From an uncultured Bacteroides sp. (lineage in GTDB: Bacteria; Bacteroidota; Bacteroidia; Bacteroidales; Bacteroidaceae): a stretch of 64,000 nucleotides of DNA. This document shows, piece by piece, positions 35,026-44,119 of this stretch. Below the pieces are notes generated by a model. It was not told the DNA's origin, searched no databases, and saw only the letters and a program-made list of their open reading frames with translations. The stretch covers positions 310,001-374,000 of the forward strand of contig NZ_OY787466.1 in the NCBI RefSeq assembly GCF_963678845.1, read 5' to 3'. Positions within the stretch are counted from its first letter, which is position 1. Each line of letters begins with the position of its first letter. The position numbers were made by a program, and so were the translations under genes.

Positions 35026-37352
35026 ATGAAGTAAGTAAATACTATTCGGTTTTAGTGCAGGACATTCATTCTATGCAAGATAGTTCTGAAGAAGGTGCTT
35101 CGCAGGAGCAATTGTTTACACAAATGGCATTAGATATGCTTTCTGAAGCCGGTGAAACTGAGAACGCCTATGTAGCCTATGATGAAAAAGCATTAGGCAC
35201 AAAAAAACAACATAAAATAAATGCTTATGCTATTTCTGACAATTACGAAACAGTTGATCTATTCATAACAGTTTTTAAGGGTGAAGACTCAATACAACTA
35301 ATATCTAAAGACATAATTGAACAAGCAACAAAACGCATTTCTAATTTTTTTCGTAAGGCTATTTATGATGAATATGTAAACGAGGTTGAGGAATCCTCAC
35401 CAATTTTTGAATTCGCTCACACCTTGGCTCATTACGCTGAACTTAAAGAAAACTTAGTTCGTGTTAATGCAACAATAATTACAAACGGTGAATATAAAAA
35501 TGATTTTCCACCCCCTCAGACAATTAACGGTTATAAAGTGTTCTACAGGGTATTAGATATTAACTATCTGTTTGGCATATCGGAAAACTCTCGCATTCCT
35601 ATTGAAATCGATTTTCAAACCGACAACATTCAAGTTCCATGTTTGATGTCTCAAATCGACAATAGCGATTATCAAGCATATATTGCAATCCTTCCAGGGC
35701 AAGGATTAGCCAACTTGTATGAACGTTTCGGAGCAAGACTATTGGAACAAAATGTTCGTTCATTTCTCCAATTTAATGGTAAAATCAATAAAGGTATCAG
35801 AGAAACAATTAAAGAAAGGCCACATATGTTTTTGGCTTATAATAATGGTATTGCTGCCACTGCCGACCATATTGAATTAGATGAATCGAACCGCTATATT
35901 ACGAAAATCCGCAATCTTCAAATTGTGAATGGTGGTCAAACAACTGCCTCTATTTATCACACGTGGAAAAAAGACAAAGCAGATATTTCAAATATTTTCG
36001 TACAAGTAAAACTATCTGTTATAAAAAAGGAAGAAGAATACAGTTTAATCGTTTCTCGAATTTCACAATATGCCAATACACAGAATAAGGTAAACGATGC
36101 TGATTTTTCAGCAAATAATCCTTTCTTAATTGAATTTGAGAAACTTTCACGTTACATACTAACACCAATTACCGAACAATCCAATCTACAAACAAACTGG
36201 TTCTTTGAACGTGCTCGTGGGCAATATAAAAACATTCGTTTAAAAGATGGTTTTACCAAAGCACGTATGAATCAATTTGATTTAAAACACCCTAAAAAAC
36301 AAATGTTTACAAAGGTAGAGTTGGCAAAGTATGTCAATTCTTACAAAGAGGTTTTTGATGGTCGTAAATTGTTGATAGGTCCTCACATTGTAGTCCGTGG
36401 AAATGAAAAGAACTACGCTCAGTTTATTGATAACAATCTTCAAGTAAATATAAACAATGTCTATTTTGAAGATACTGTTGCTAAAATCATTTTATTTAAA
36501 ACAGCCGAAAAGATATACGGCGTGAAGCCAAACAACATTGGAGAGATGAGAAATGCTGTAGTACCTTACGTAATAGCATTACTTGGTTATCTCACCAAGT
36601 ATGAATTAGATTTATACAAGATTTGGAAAAACCAACGGTTATCAGATAGCTTACAATCTGTTCTATATGAATTGATGAAACAAATCAATAAATTTATCCT
36701 TGAAAATTCACCAAGTTCACATTATATCGAATGGGCAAAGAAAGAAGACTGTTGGAATACCATTAAGTATAAAACATGGAGCGTAAACCTTACTGAAATA
36801 GAATCAGATTTAATCGATAGGAGTCAGCCTTCAAAAAGGTATATAATTGCCGAGACTGATAAAGATAGCGCTCAGCGAGAATACGAATTAGATTTATTGA
36901 ACTCTATTCCATTTAAAATGTGGAAAGAAATTGAATTATGGGGTAAAGAATCAGGCTTTTTATCAATTCTTCAACAATCAACTACATTTGATATTTCTTT
37001 CAAAATAAAAAACAAGAAACCTATTGTCGACTCAGAAAGAGCAAAAGCAATGACGATTTTTGATATTGTTTGTAATCATAACATTGAATTACTTGATAAA
37101 GTAGAAGAATTGGCTCATGAGTCCGAAACTTCAAATCCGAAACCGACTATAATTCCAGAGGGCGAAACAATTTCTATGGATTTGGTTGTAAAAATGGTCG
37201 AATGGGATAAACGCCGGAAGAATCTTAAAGACTGGCAATGGAACACTATGAAAGCAATCACAGAAGGCAAGTATCCTCTTGAAGGTAAATATATCTATGC
37301 CTGTTTGATGAATTTAAAGTTATTAAGAAGTGTGGGATTTTTAGAAGAATGA
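35022..37352 (+). CDS. AIPR family protein
   Basis: A 776-residue protein of the AIPR (abortive infection phage resistance) family. Conserved segments: FLAYNNGIAATA (about residue 270), NLQIVNGGQTTASI, and NTQNKVNDADFSANNPF. Founding members come from phage-resistance loci; the biochemical activity is not established. It is the last gene of the four-gene set, joined by a 4-bp ATGA overlap. No terminator was recognised in the 127 bp that follow. Confidence 0.92.
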   Translation: MNEVSKYYSVLVQDIHSMQDSSEEGASQEQLFTQMALDMLSEAGETENAYVAYDEKALGTKKQHKINAYAISDNYETVDLFITVFKGEDSIQLISKDIIEQATKRISNFFRKAIYDEYVNEVEESSPIFEFAHTLAHYAELKENLVRVNATIITNGEYKNDFPPPQTINGYKVFYRVLDINYLFGISENSRIPIEIDFQTDNIQVPCLMSQIDNSDYQAYIAILPGQGLANLYERFGARLLEQNVRSFLQFNGKINKGIRETIKERPHMFLAYNNGIAATADHIELDESNRYITKIRNLQIVNGGQTTASIYHTWKKDKADISNIFVQVKLSVIKKEEEYSLIVSRISQYANTQNKVNDADFSANNPFLIEFEKLSRYILTPITEQSNLQTNWFFERARGQYKNIRLKDGFTKARMNQFDLKHPKKQMFTKVELAKYVNSYKEVFDGRKLLIGPHIVVRGNEKNYAQFIDNNLQVNINNVYFEDTVAKIILFKTAEKIYGVKPNNIGEMRNAVVPYVIALLGYLTKYELDLYKIWKNQRLSDSLQSVLYELMKQINKFILENSPSSHYIEWAKKEDCWNTIKYKTWSVNLTEIESDLIDRSQPSKRYIIAETDKDSAQREYELDLLNSIPFKMWKEIELWGKESGFLSILQQSTTFDISFKIKNKKPIVDSERAKAMTIFDIVCNHNIELLDKVEELAHESETSNPKPTIIPEGETISMDLVVKMVEWDKRRKNLKDWQWNTMKAITEGKYPLEGKYIYACLMNLKLLRSVGFLEE

Positions 37353-37479
37353 TAATGATTTAAAAAAGTCAACTAGCTAAATGGCACTTTTCAATTGTTG
37401 AGAACAAAAAACAGAAGACTTAGCTTCCCTTCTTCCGGATTTTTTTCGTGACAGGGACTTATTAGACTATATGCTTATC

Positions 37480-37845
37480 TCACTGTTTCTTAAGTTCAAA
37501 TGTTTCAGTTTCACCAGTTAAAGACATGCCGGTATTGTTTAAATGCCCCGATAACCAGACTGCTTGGTCTAATTGATTCATTTCTTTATATATAATTATT
37601 GCATTATTTTTGTCTATGCTATATCTATAAACTGACAAAAGATAATTATAAGGATTATCTCCATTTGCTGTTTCAGTATAATCGCATTCACTTTCGCTGT
37701 AAAATACAAACCAATATGTTTTATCTCCAATTGTTTGCGACCATTTGGTTCCAACTAGAGGATTATATTCTTTTGAATTATTATCTTTACTGCAAGCTGT
37801 TAACATTAAAAGTGGAAGGAGAAGAATAAATAGTAAATTTTTCAT
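37480..37845 (-). CDS. Small hypothetical lipoprotein
   Basis: A 121-residue lipoprotein: signal peptide with lipobox LTAC (Cys18), then a short linker and a beta-rich domain beginning NPLVGTKWSQTIGDKTYWFVF, a pattern seen in many small Bacteroides lipoproteins of lipocalin-like appearance. Function unknown. It is convergent with the AIPR gene. Confidence 0.75.
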   Translation of the reverse strand: MKNLLFILLLPLLMLTACSKDNNSKEYNPLVGTKWSQTIGDKTYWFVFYSESECDYTETANGDNPYNYLLSVYRYSIDKNNAIIIYKEMNQLDQAVWLSGHLNNTGMSLTGETETFELKKQ

Positions 37846-38015
37846 AAGGTTGGAAATTTAATAAATTGGGTTTATATATTTGATTGTCGAAATTAATTAA
37901 TCATTTAATTGGTTTCAAAAATATGAATATTTTTTTTACTGATTATTACTGTTCGAAATATATTTTCCATATAATATCAAAGTGTTTTTAAATTACTATC
38001 TAACCATAAAATTTT

Positions 38016-38132
38016 TCATCCCTAACTCCCTCACCAACCAACCCGTAAAAACCTGAAAACCAATAATAATCCCTAAGTGAGAGATGCAAAAACATCTCTC
38101 ACTCATCCCTCACAAATACCCTCATCCCTCAC
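38016..38132. repeat. TCATCCCT/CTCAC repeat cluster with a 10-bp hairpin
   Basis: In the 888-bp gap 37846-38733, TCATCCCTCAC occurs exactly at 38103-38113 and 38122-38132, with a related TCATCCCTAACTCCCTCACC at 38016-38035. A perfect inverted repeat GTGAGAGATG/CATCTCTCAC (38077-38086 and 38093-38102, loop CAAAAA) lies between. The opposite-strand form (GTGAGGG) recurs downstream of the VirE gene. The gap also has the 22-bp array at 38481; no gene is supported in it. Confidence 0.7.
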
Positions 38133-38480
38133 TATTTCGGGTATAAAAATTATAAAAAAGCCACTCGTTTACCTGCTCTACAAAAATATTTAGATAAAAG
38201 ATTGCTATAAGCACTAACAAATAATACCTCTATTTTAGAGCTCAGTAAATAACTTGCTGAGCCCTAAATGTATAATCAGTATAATTAAAACATCTTTCTT
38301 TCAACTATTTTTACTTCTATAAAACAGATCGTTTTTCCTCTCCAAATACTACTCTTTTTTTATCTTTATCCGCAGACTGATTCTTATTCCTTCAACCCCC
38401 GTTTTACCCGCAAAATCGCTAAGCAGATTGGTGCCCTGTGTTATCTCCATACATAACCGAAGTTAACTAATTTCTTGGGC

Positions 38481-38586
38481 GAAGTTAAGTGAGTTCTCAG
38501 ATGAAGTCTCATGGGTTCTCAACTGAAGGCCCATGGGTTCACAACTGAGAACTCATGGGTTCACAGATGAGTGCTCACTTAACTTC
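38481..38586. repeat. 22-bp tandem array bounded by 13-bp inverted repeats
   Basis: GAAGTTAAGTGAG (38481-38493) and its exact reverse complement CTCACTTAACTTC (38574-38586) bracket tandem units of exactly 22 bp at 38494-38515, 38516-38537 and 38538-38559, plus a partial unit at 38560-38573. Units share TTC(T/A)CA at the start, TGA in the middle and CATGGG at the end. No spacer sequences exist, so it is not a CRISPR. Confidence 0.85.
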
Positions 38587-38733
38587 CTTTGAAAAATTGG
38601 TTAGATCTGCTCGCATAATTGGTTAGGTTTGCCCGTAAATAACGGTAAAATTAATTTATTAAAATATGCTATAAAGATTTGTTTTTAAGTAGATGGTGAT
38701 ATATCTTTAGGGTATAATTAATAAATAAAGAAC

Positions 38734-40809
38734 ATGAAAGTAACACAATTTAAAGGCTTATTGAGAAGAGAAACGCAGCGAAATGTAAAACTAACTGCAT
38801 TGATGGAAAAAATGAAAGTGGGGGAGGAAGAAGAACTGCTTACTAATTTACGACATTCTTTACAATATGTGAATCGGACAGCTCATTGTACGGCGGTTGA
38901 TAAATTGCCAAAGTTGTGTTTTGCAGCGGAATTTAAGAAGGCTGATGCAAGGCAGGAAATGATTCATTATAATGGTGTGGTTTTACTGGAGATTGATCGC
39001 CTGGCTGGAGTGGAGGAAGCAGAGGCGGTAAGAGATGAAGTGGCACGCTTGCCGCATACACTTGCTGCGTTTGTTGGTTCCAGCGGGAAAAGTGTGAAAC
39101 TGCTTGTCTCTTTTATCCGCCCCGATGGTTCTTTACCGCAGATAGAAACGGATGCGGAGCTGTTTCATGCGCATGCGTATCGCAAGGCTGTGAGGTTTTA
39201 CGAGGAACTGATATCCTATAAGGTAACGTTGAAACGTCCGTCGTTGAATCACTGTTGCCGCTATTCCTGTGATTCAGGCTTGTACTTTAATCCCGAAACG
39301 AATCCCATCCTCATGAAGCAGCCTTGCGAAGTGAATGCAGAGCTTATTGATGAGGGTACAGTGCCGGGTGAAAATGATTGGTTGCTGAGGCTGATGCCGG
39401 GGCAGCAGTACAGAAGTATAGTATCTTCCTTGTTCGAATCTTCGTTGCAGGTTGTTTATGAGGAGATGGGAGGCTTTCCGCAGGAGGGAGATATAAAGCC
39501 GTTTCTGGTGGCTCTGGCGGGGAACTGTTTCAGGTCGGGTGTGCCGGAGGAGGACGTGGTGAAAGGGGCTATGCTTCACTTTAATCTTCTTAAGAGTGAA
39601 ATGGAGCTGAGGCTGACGGTTCATAATGTGTATCTGGGTGGAAAGAATTTTGGTGGCAAACCCTGCCTCACTGCCGAGCAGCAGCTGGCGGTGAAGACGG
39701 AAGAGTTTATGGACCGCCGTTATGAGTTCCGTCACAATACGCAGACCACCGGAATGGAGTACAGGGAACGCAATTCGTTTGTTTTCGATTTCCGCCCCGT
39801 AACGCAGAGGGTGTTTAACAGTATTGCACTCAATGCTCAGAAGGAGGGGATACAGTTATGGGACAGAGATGTGACGCGCTATATCTTTTCTGATCGCACT
39901 CCGCTGTTTGCTCCTATTGAGGATTACCTGTCGAAACTTCCTGCATGGGATGGGAAAGACCGCATTCGTCTGCTGGCAGATGCCGTGCCGTGTGAAAATA
40001 AATATTGGCGCGACTTTTTCCACCGCTGGTTTCTGTGCATGGTGGCTCACTGGCAGGGAAGGAATAAGCAGTATGCAAACAGTACTTCGCCCTTACTGGT
40101 TGGAAAACAGGGCTACAAGAAATCAACATTCTGCCTGAGCATACTTCCGCCGGAGCTGCGTGCGTATTACACGGACAGCATTGATTTTGGCAGTAAGCGT
40201 GATGCCGAACTTTATCTCAATCGGTTTGCTTTGATAAGCATCGATGAGTTCGATCAGATAACCGTTGGGCAGCAGGCGTTTCTGAAACACATACTTCAGA
40301 AGCCGGTGGTTAAAACACGTAAGCCCAACCAAAGTGTTGTGCAGGAACTTCGCCGCTATGCTTCGTTTATTGCCACAAGCAATCATTACGATTTGCTGAC
40401 TGATACTTCCGGTGGTCGCCGGTATATCTGTATAGAGGTAACGGACATTATAAAAATTCCGAAGGATATAAACTATGAGCAACTTTATGCGCAGGCGGTT
40501 AGTGAAATTCAGAGTGGAGAGCGCTATTGGTTTGACACTGAGGACGAAGCTGTTTTGATGGCCGGTAATGAGAAATTTGAAGTGCAGCCTCCTGCCGAGC
40601 AGCTTTTCCTGCAGTACTATCGTGCAGCCGGAAAGAATGAACCGTGTGAAAAACTGCTGGCTTCTGAGATCCTGACCCGAATGCAAAAAAAGAGTGGTTT
40701 CAAACTCTCGGCTACAAAGATTAACACTTTCGGACGTATCCTGAGTAAACTGCAGATTCCGCAGACCAGTTCGAACAAAGGCAGACTATATAACGTGGTG
40801 GAGTGCTGA
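38734..40809 (+). CDS. VirE / BT4734-like primase-helicase family protein
   Basis: A 691-residue protein. The N-terminal part (to about 200) is the BT4734-like VirE N-terminal domain, with a primase-like core (VLLEIDRLAGVEEAEAV, FVGSSGKSVKLLVSF). The central VirE ATPase domain has Walker A GKQGYKKS (457-464), Walker B ALISIDEFDQ and an arginine-containing ATSNHYDLLTDTSGGRRY segment. Phage and satellite relatives act in DNA replication; function here is unknown. Codon use is richer in G and C than the defence genes to the left. A TATCTTTA sequence 25 bases upstream is a near match to the -7 box. Confidence 0.88.
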   Translation: MKVTQFKGLLRRETQRNVKLTALMEKMKVGEEEELLTNLRHSLQYVNRTAHCTAVDKLPKLCFAAEFKKADARQEMIHYNGVVLLEIDRLAGVEEAEAVRDEVARLPHTLAAFVGSSGKSVKLLVSFIRPDGSLPQIETDAELFHAHAYRKAVRFYEELISYKVTLKRPSLNHCCRYSCDSGLYFNPETNPILMKQPCEVNAELIDEGTVPGENDWLLRLMPGQQYRSIVSSLFESSLQVVYEEMGGFPQEGDIKPFLVALAGNCFRSGVPEEDVVKGAMLHFNLLKSEMELRLTVHNVYLGGKNFGGKPCLTAEQQLAVKTEEFMDRRYEFRHNTQTTGMEYRERNSFVFDFRPVTQRVFNSIALNAQKEGIQLWDRDVTRYIFSDRTPLFAPIEDYLSKLPAWDGKDRIRLLADAVPCENKYWRDFFHRWFLCMVAHWQGRNKQYANSTSPLLVGKQGYKKSTFCLSILPPELRAYYTDSIDFGSKRDAELYLNRFALISIDEFDQITVGQQAFLKHILQKPVVKTRKPNQSVVQELRRYASFIATSNHYDLLTDTSGGRRYICIEVTDIIKIPKDINYEQLYAQAVSEIQSGERYWFDTEDEAVLMAGNEKFEVQPPAEQLFLQYYRAAGKNEPCEKLLASEILTRMQKKSGFKLSATKINTFGRILSKLQIPQTSSNKGRLYNVVEC

Positions 40810-40810
40810 A

Positions 40811-40926
40811 AAAGTGAGGGCAGCCCCCAAAAGTGATGGCAGAGTGATGGCTGAAAAACGATCCATCACTCTGTAATTGGTTTATATTCAGTGGTGTTCT
40901 TCTGAAAAGTGAGGGAGTGATGGCTG
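40811..40926 (+). repeat. GTGAGGG/GTGATGG repeats downstream of the VirE gene
   Basis: AAAGTGAGGG occurs at 40811-40820 and 40906-40915, GAGTGATGGCTG at 40842-40853 and 40915-40926, AAGTGATGGC at 40831-40840, and an inverted CCATCACTC at 40863-40871. Together with the inverted-orientation copies left of the gene, they frame it. Confidence 0.65.
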
Positions 40927-40971
40927 CAAAATTTTTATGAGAAGTTATTGATACTTTTTATTTAAAAATTG

Positions 40972-40979
40972 TATTTTTG
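40972..40979 (+). promoter_or_regulatory. -7 promoter element of the GH3 gene
   Basis: TATTTTTG (TAnnTTTG), 33 bases before the ATG at 41013. Confidence 0.5.
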
Positions 40980-41012
40980 TAAACAGATATATCTAATACT
41001 AATAAACATACT

Positions 41013-43340
41013 ATGAAAAAGATTTCTTTTCTGCTCTCTTTTGCATTTGCCTTGGCAACACAGGCGCAACCCACCGCAAAACTAGGGGTAAACAGCATTG
41101 ACGAAGTGGTGAAAGCCATGACGCTTCAGGAAAAGGCTCAGTTCCTGATTGGCTCTTCTATTACAAATTTCAACGGTGTAGGTGCTGTTGTGGGCAATAC
41201 CATGAACTTAGTGCCCGGAGCTGCCGGAACCACTGTTCCTATTCCTCGTTTGGGTATTCCTTCAACAGTTTTAGCCGATGGGCCTGCCGGATTGCGTATT
41301 GCTCCAATTCGTGAAAACGATAATTCTACCTATTATTGTACTGGTTTCCCTATTGCAACAGTACTTGCTTCTACCTGGAACACAGATTTGGTAAAGAAAG
41401 TGGGTGAAGCTATGGGTAACGAAGTGCATGAGTACGGTTGCGATGTGCTGCTGGCTCCGGGAATGAATATCCACCGCAATCCTCTTTGTGGACGTAACTT
41501 TGAATACTATTCCGAAGATCCGCTGATTGCCGGAAAAATGGCTGCAGCTATAGTAAACGGTGTTCAGTCGCAAGGAGTGGGTACATCTGTCAAGCATTTT
41601 GCAGGGAATAACCAGGAAACACTTCGTACCAGGAATGATGCCCGCATCACTCAGCGTGCTTTGCGCGAAATCTATCTGAAAGGATTTGAGATTGCCGTTA
41701 AGGAAGCACAACCGTGGACTGTGATGTCGTCTTACAATAAAATTAATGGTACCTATACTCAGGAAGATTACGAATTACTAACCACCATCCTGCGTGATGA
41801 ATGGGGATTCAAAGGTCTTGTAATGTCCGATTGGACCGGACAACGAAATACTGCCGCGCAGGTACATGCCGGTAATGATCTGATGATGCCAGGGCAGATA
41901 GAGCAGGCTAATGAAATTGTAGCTAAGATAAAAAGTGGTGAATTGTCTGAGGCTGATGTTGATGCTTGTGTAAAGCGTATGCTGCAATATATAATGCTTA
42001 CTCCACACTTTAAAGATTATAAATTTAGTAACAAGCCCGACCTGAAGGCGCATGCCGCTATTACCCGCAACTCTGCTGCCGAAGGAATGGTGCTTCTGAA
42101 GAATAACGAAGCCGCTCTGCCACTTACAGCTGGTCTGAAAAATATAGCACTTTTCGGTATCACTTCTTATGATTTCATTGCAGGTGGAACCGGTTCCGGT
42201 GATGTAAATAAGGCTTATGTGGTCGATTTACAGCAAGGGCTTCAGAATGCAGGCTTCGGTGTTCAACCAAAAATAAAGGCTGTATATGATAAGTTCAGAG
42301 CTTATGAAAATGAAAAACTTCAGGAAATAAACAAGCAACGCGGTTGGTATCTGGGACCGTTACGTCCAGAAGAACCTGTGATTGAAGAATCTTTTATCAA
42401 CTTCCGTGCCGATGATTCTGATCTTGCCATTATCACTTTCGGCCGTAATTCAGGCGAAGGTAATGATCGTCGCATCAATGCTGATTTTGAATTGAGTGAT
42501 GCAGAACGTGCTTTGCTTACCAATGTAACCCGCGCCTTCCATGCCAAAGGCAAGAAGGTTGTTGTTATTCTCAATGTAGGCGGTGTTATTGAAACAGCAT
42601 CATGGAAACATCTTCCTGATGCTATTCTTCTGGCTTGGCAGGCAGGTCAGGAAGGCGGCAATACTGTGGCTGATGCACTGAAAGGAACAGTCAATCCATC
42701 TGGGCACTTACCGATGACTTTCCCGATGGACTATACCGATCATCCATCATCGCGCAACTTCCCTGCCGGATTTGTTTCTAGCTGGGATGACGAGCAGAAT
42801 GCTACTTTGCTGAAAAAGAAAGATGTTGGCTATACCAATTACGAAGAAGATATCTGGGTAGGTTACCGTTATTTCAATACCAATAAAAAGGAGGTATCTT
42901 ATCCGTTTGGTTACGGACTTTCTTATACCACCTTTAATTATAGCAATGCCGATGTTAAGAAGAGTGGCAATGATTGGAAAGTTACAGTGAAAGTAACTAA
43001 TACCGGAAAAGTTGCCGGCAAAGAAGTTGCTCAGGTTTATATAAAAGCAGCTCCCGGCGAAGTAAAGAAACCATTGTGCGAACTTAAAGCTTTTGGTAAA
43101 ACCCAACTATTGGCTCCCGGACAAAGTGAGATTCTTACAATGACCATTAAGAACTCTGATCTGGCTTCGTTTAACGAAGGTAAATCTGCCTGGGTAGTTG
43201 ATGCCGGACAATACACTGCTCTCATTGGTGCTTCAGTAGCCGATATCCGTCAGTCAGTGCCCTTTGCTGTAGCCAAATCACAGATTACTGAAGTACACAA
43301 TGTACTGAAGATGAAGAATGAAATGAATAGGATGAAGTAA
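41013..43340 (+). CDS. Glycoside hydrolase family 3 beta-glycosidase (secreted)
   Basis: A 775-residue GH3 enzyme with a signal peptide (about 1-18, ending TQAQ). The N-terminal barrel has the nucleophile Asp273 in LVMSDW; KHFAGNNQE and GRNFEYYSEDPLIAG bind substrate; the second domain includes GRNSGEGNDR and LPMTFP, and a C-terminal fibronectin III-like domain has EVAQVYIKAAPGEVKKPLCELKAF split over its strands. Likely removes terminal beta-glucose or beta-xylose from oligosaccharides in the periplasm. Monocistronic; not next to a SusC/SusD pair. Confidence 0.93.
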   Translation: MKKISFLLSFAFALATQAQPTAKLGVNSIDEVVKAMTLQEKAQFLIGSSITNFNGVGAVVGNTMNLVPGAAGTTVPIPRLGIPSTVLADGPAGLRIAPIRENDNSTYYCTGFPIATVLASTWNTDLVKKVGEAMGNEVHEYGCDVLLAPGMNIHRNPLCGRNFEYYSEDPLIAGKMAAAIVNGVQSQGVGTSVKHFAGNNQETLRTRNDARITQRALREIYLKGFEIAVKEAQPWTVMSSYNKINGTYTQEDYELLTTILRDEWGFKGLVMSDWTGQRNTAAQVHAGNDLMMPGQIEQANEIVAKIKSGELSEADVDACVKRMLQYIMLTPHFKDYKFSNKPDLKAHAAITRNSAAEGMVLLKNNEAALPLTAGLKNIALFGITSYDFIAGGTGSGDVNKAYVVDLQQGLQNAGFGVQPKIKAVYDKFRAYENEKLQEINKQRGWYLGPLRPEEPVIEESFINFRADDSDLAIITFGRNSGEGNDRRINADFELSDAERALLTNVTRAFHAKGKKVVVILNVGGVIETASWKHLPDAILLAWQAGQEGGNTVADALKGTVNPSGHLPMTFPMDYTDHPSSRNFPAGFVSSWDDEQNATLLKKKDVGYTNYEEDIWVGYRYFNTNKKEVSYPFGYGLSYTTFNYSNADVKKSGNDWKVTVKVTNTGKVAGKEVAQVYIKAAPGEVKKPLCELKAFGKTQLLAPGQSEILTMTIKNSDLASFNEGKSAWVVDAGQYTALIGASVADIRQSVPFAVAKSQITEVHNVLKMKNEMNRMK

Positions 43341-43361
43341 GACTGAATTAATTCTATAACG

Positions 43362-43402
43362 AAAAAGACGTGGCTTTCTTCATTTGAAAGCCACGTCTTT
43401 TT
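43362..43402. terminator. Bidirectional terminator between GH3 and FKBP genes
   Basis: A 17-bp perfect stem (43362-43378 and 43386-43402, 7-nt loop) with an A-run on the left and a T-run on the right, so it can end both converging transcripts. Confidence 0.9.
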
Positions 43403-43449
43403 TATTGCAATTTACTAGATTAATATCGAGATTGTGATTTATAAAAGAT

Positions 43450-43851
43450 TTATCTTACCCCCAATAATTCTACCTCAAAGATCAGGGTAGAGTAGGGCTT
43501 AATCTTTCCTGCAGCACGGGTTCCATATCCCAGCATATATGGAATATAAATTATCCAGCGCGAACCAAGAGGCATAGCCTGCAAAGCTTCCTGCCAACCA
43601 GTAATCACCTCATTTACACGAAATGACTCAGGACGTTTGCGGCTAAAAGAGTCATCAAATACAGTTCCGTCAATCAGTGTACCTTTATAATGCACCTTCA
43701 CGGTACTTTTCGCAGTAGGCACAGGACCTTTTCCTTGCAATATTACTTTATACTGCACTCCGCAAGGCAGTTCCATAACACCCTCTTCGTTCAGGTTCTC
43801 TTCCAGAAAGAGCATATTTGCTTCTTTGTAATCTTTATGTTTTAAGCTCAT
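43450..43851 (-). CDS. FKBP-type peptidyl-prolyl cis-trans isomerase
   Basis: A 133-residue single-domain FKBP without signal peptide: VKVHYKGTLIDGTVFDDSF, ITGWQEALQAMPLGSRWIIYIP and the C-terminal YSTLIFEVELLGVR. It speeds prolyl isomerisation during folding in the cytoplasm. A second, decayed copy of its 3' end lies at 24354-24428. Confidence 0.93.
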   Translation of the reverse strand: MSLKHKDYKEANMLFLEENLNEEGVMELPCGVQYKVILQGKGPVPTAKSTVKVHYKGTLIDGTVFDDSFSRKRPESFRVNEVITGWQEALQAMPLGSRWIIYIPYMLGYGTRAAGKIKPYSTLIFEVELLGVR

Positions 43852-43902
43852 AATTGTTTTGTTTTATTATTGAATTATATCTGTTCGGGTATGTTTTTAG
43901 TG

Positions 43903-43910
43903 CAAATGTA
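43903..43910 (-). promoter_or_regulatory. -7 promoter element of the FKBP gene
   Basis: The minus strand reads TACATTTG (TAnnTTTG), 51 bases before the ATG at 43851. Confidence 0.5.
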
Positions 43911-44119
43911 CTATAATTCCTTATATTTTTGCCAGTTTATATTTGATGCTTTTGAGAGATATTATTTGTAACTTCATTGATAAAAAAAACGGCCATATTG
44001 GAATTTAGCGCCAAAGAGTATGTCTTTTTCAGCTTGTTATCAAAACTATTGCATCAATAAGTCTGTTTATTTATTAGGCATTTACAATAATAAAATCAAG
44101 GTCTCAAATGAAGTAACTG

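Noticed and set aside
38077..38102. 10-bp hairpin as a terminator
   Set aside because: No T-run follows on either strand and no gene end is close; it is listed with the repeats.
38200..38480. Search for integrase, att site or insertion sequence next to the VirE gene
   Set aside because: No transposase or recombinase reading frame and no target-site duplication could be recognised.
38481..38586. Array taken at first for a CRISPR
   Set aside because: Units are directly adjacent, vary inside the unit, and have no unique spacers; no cas gene is nearby.
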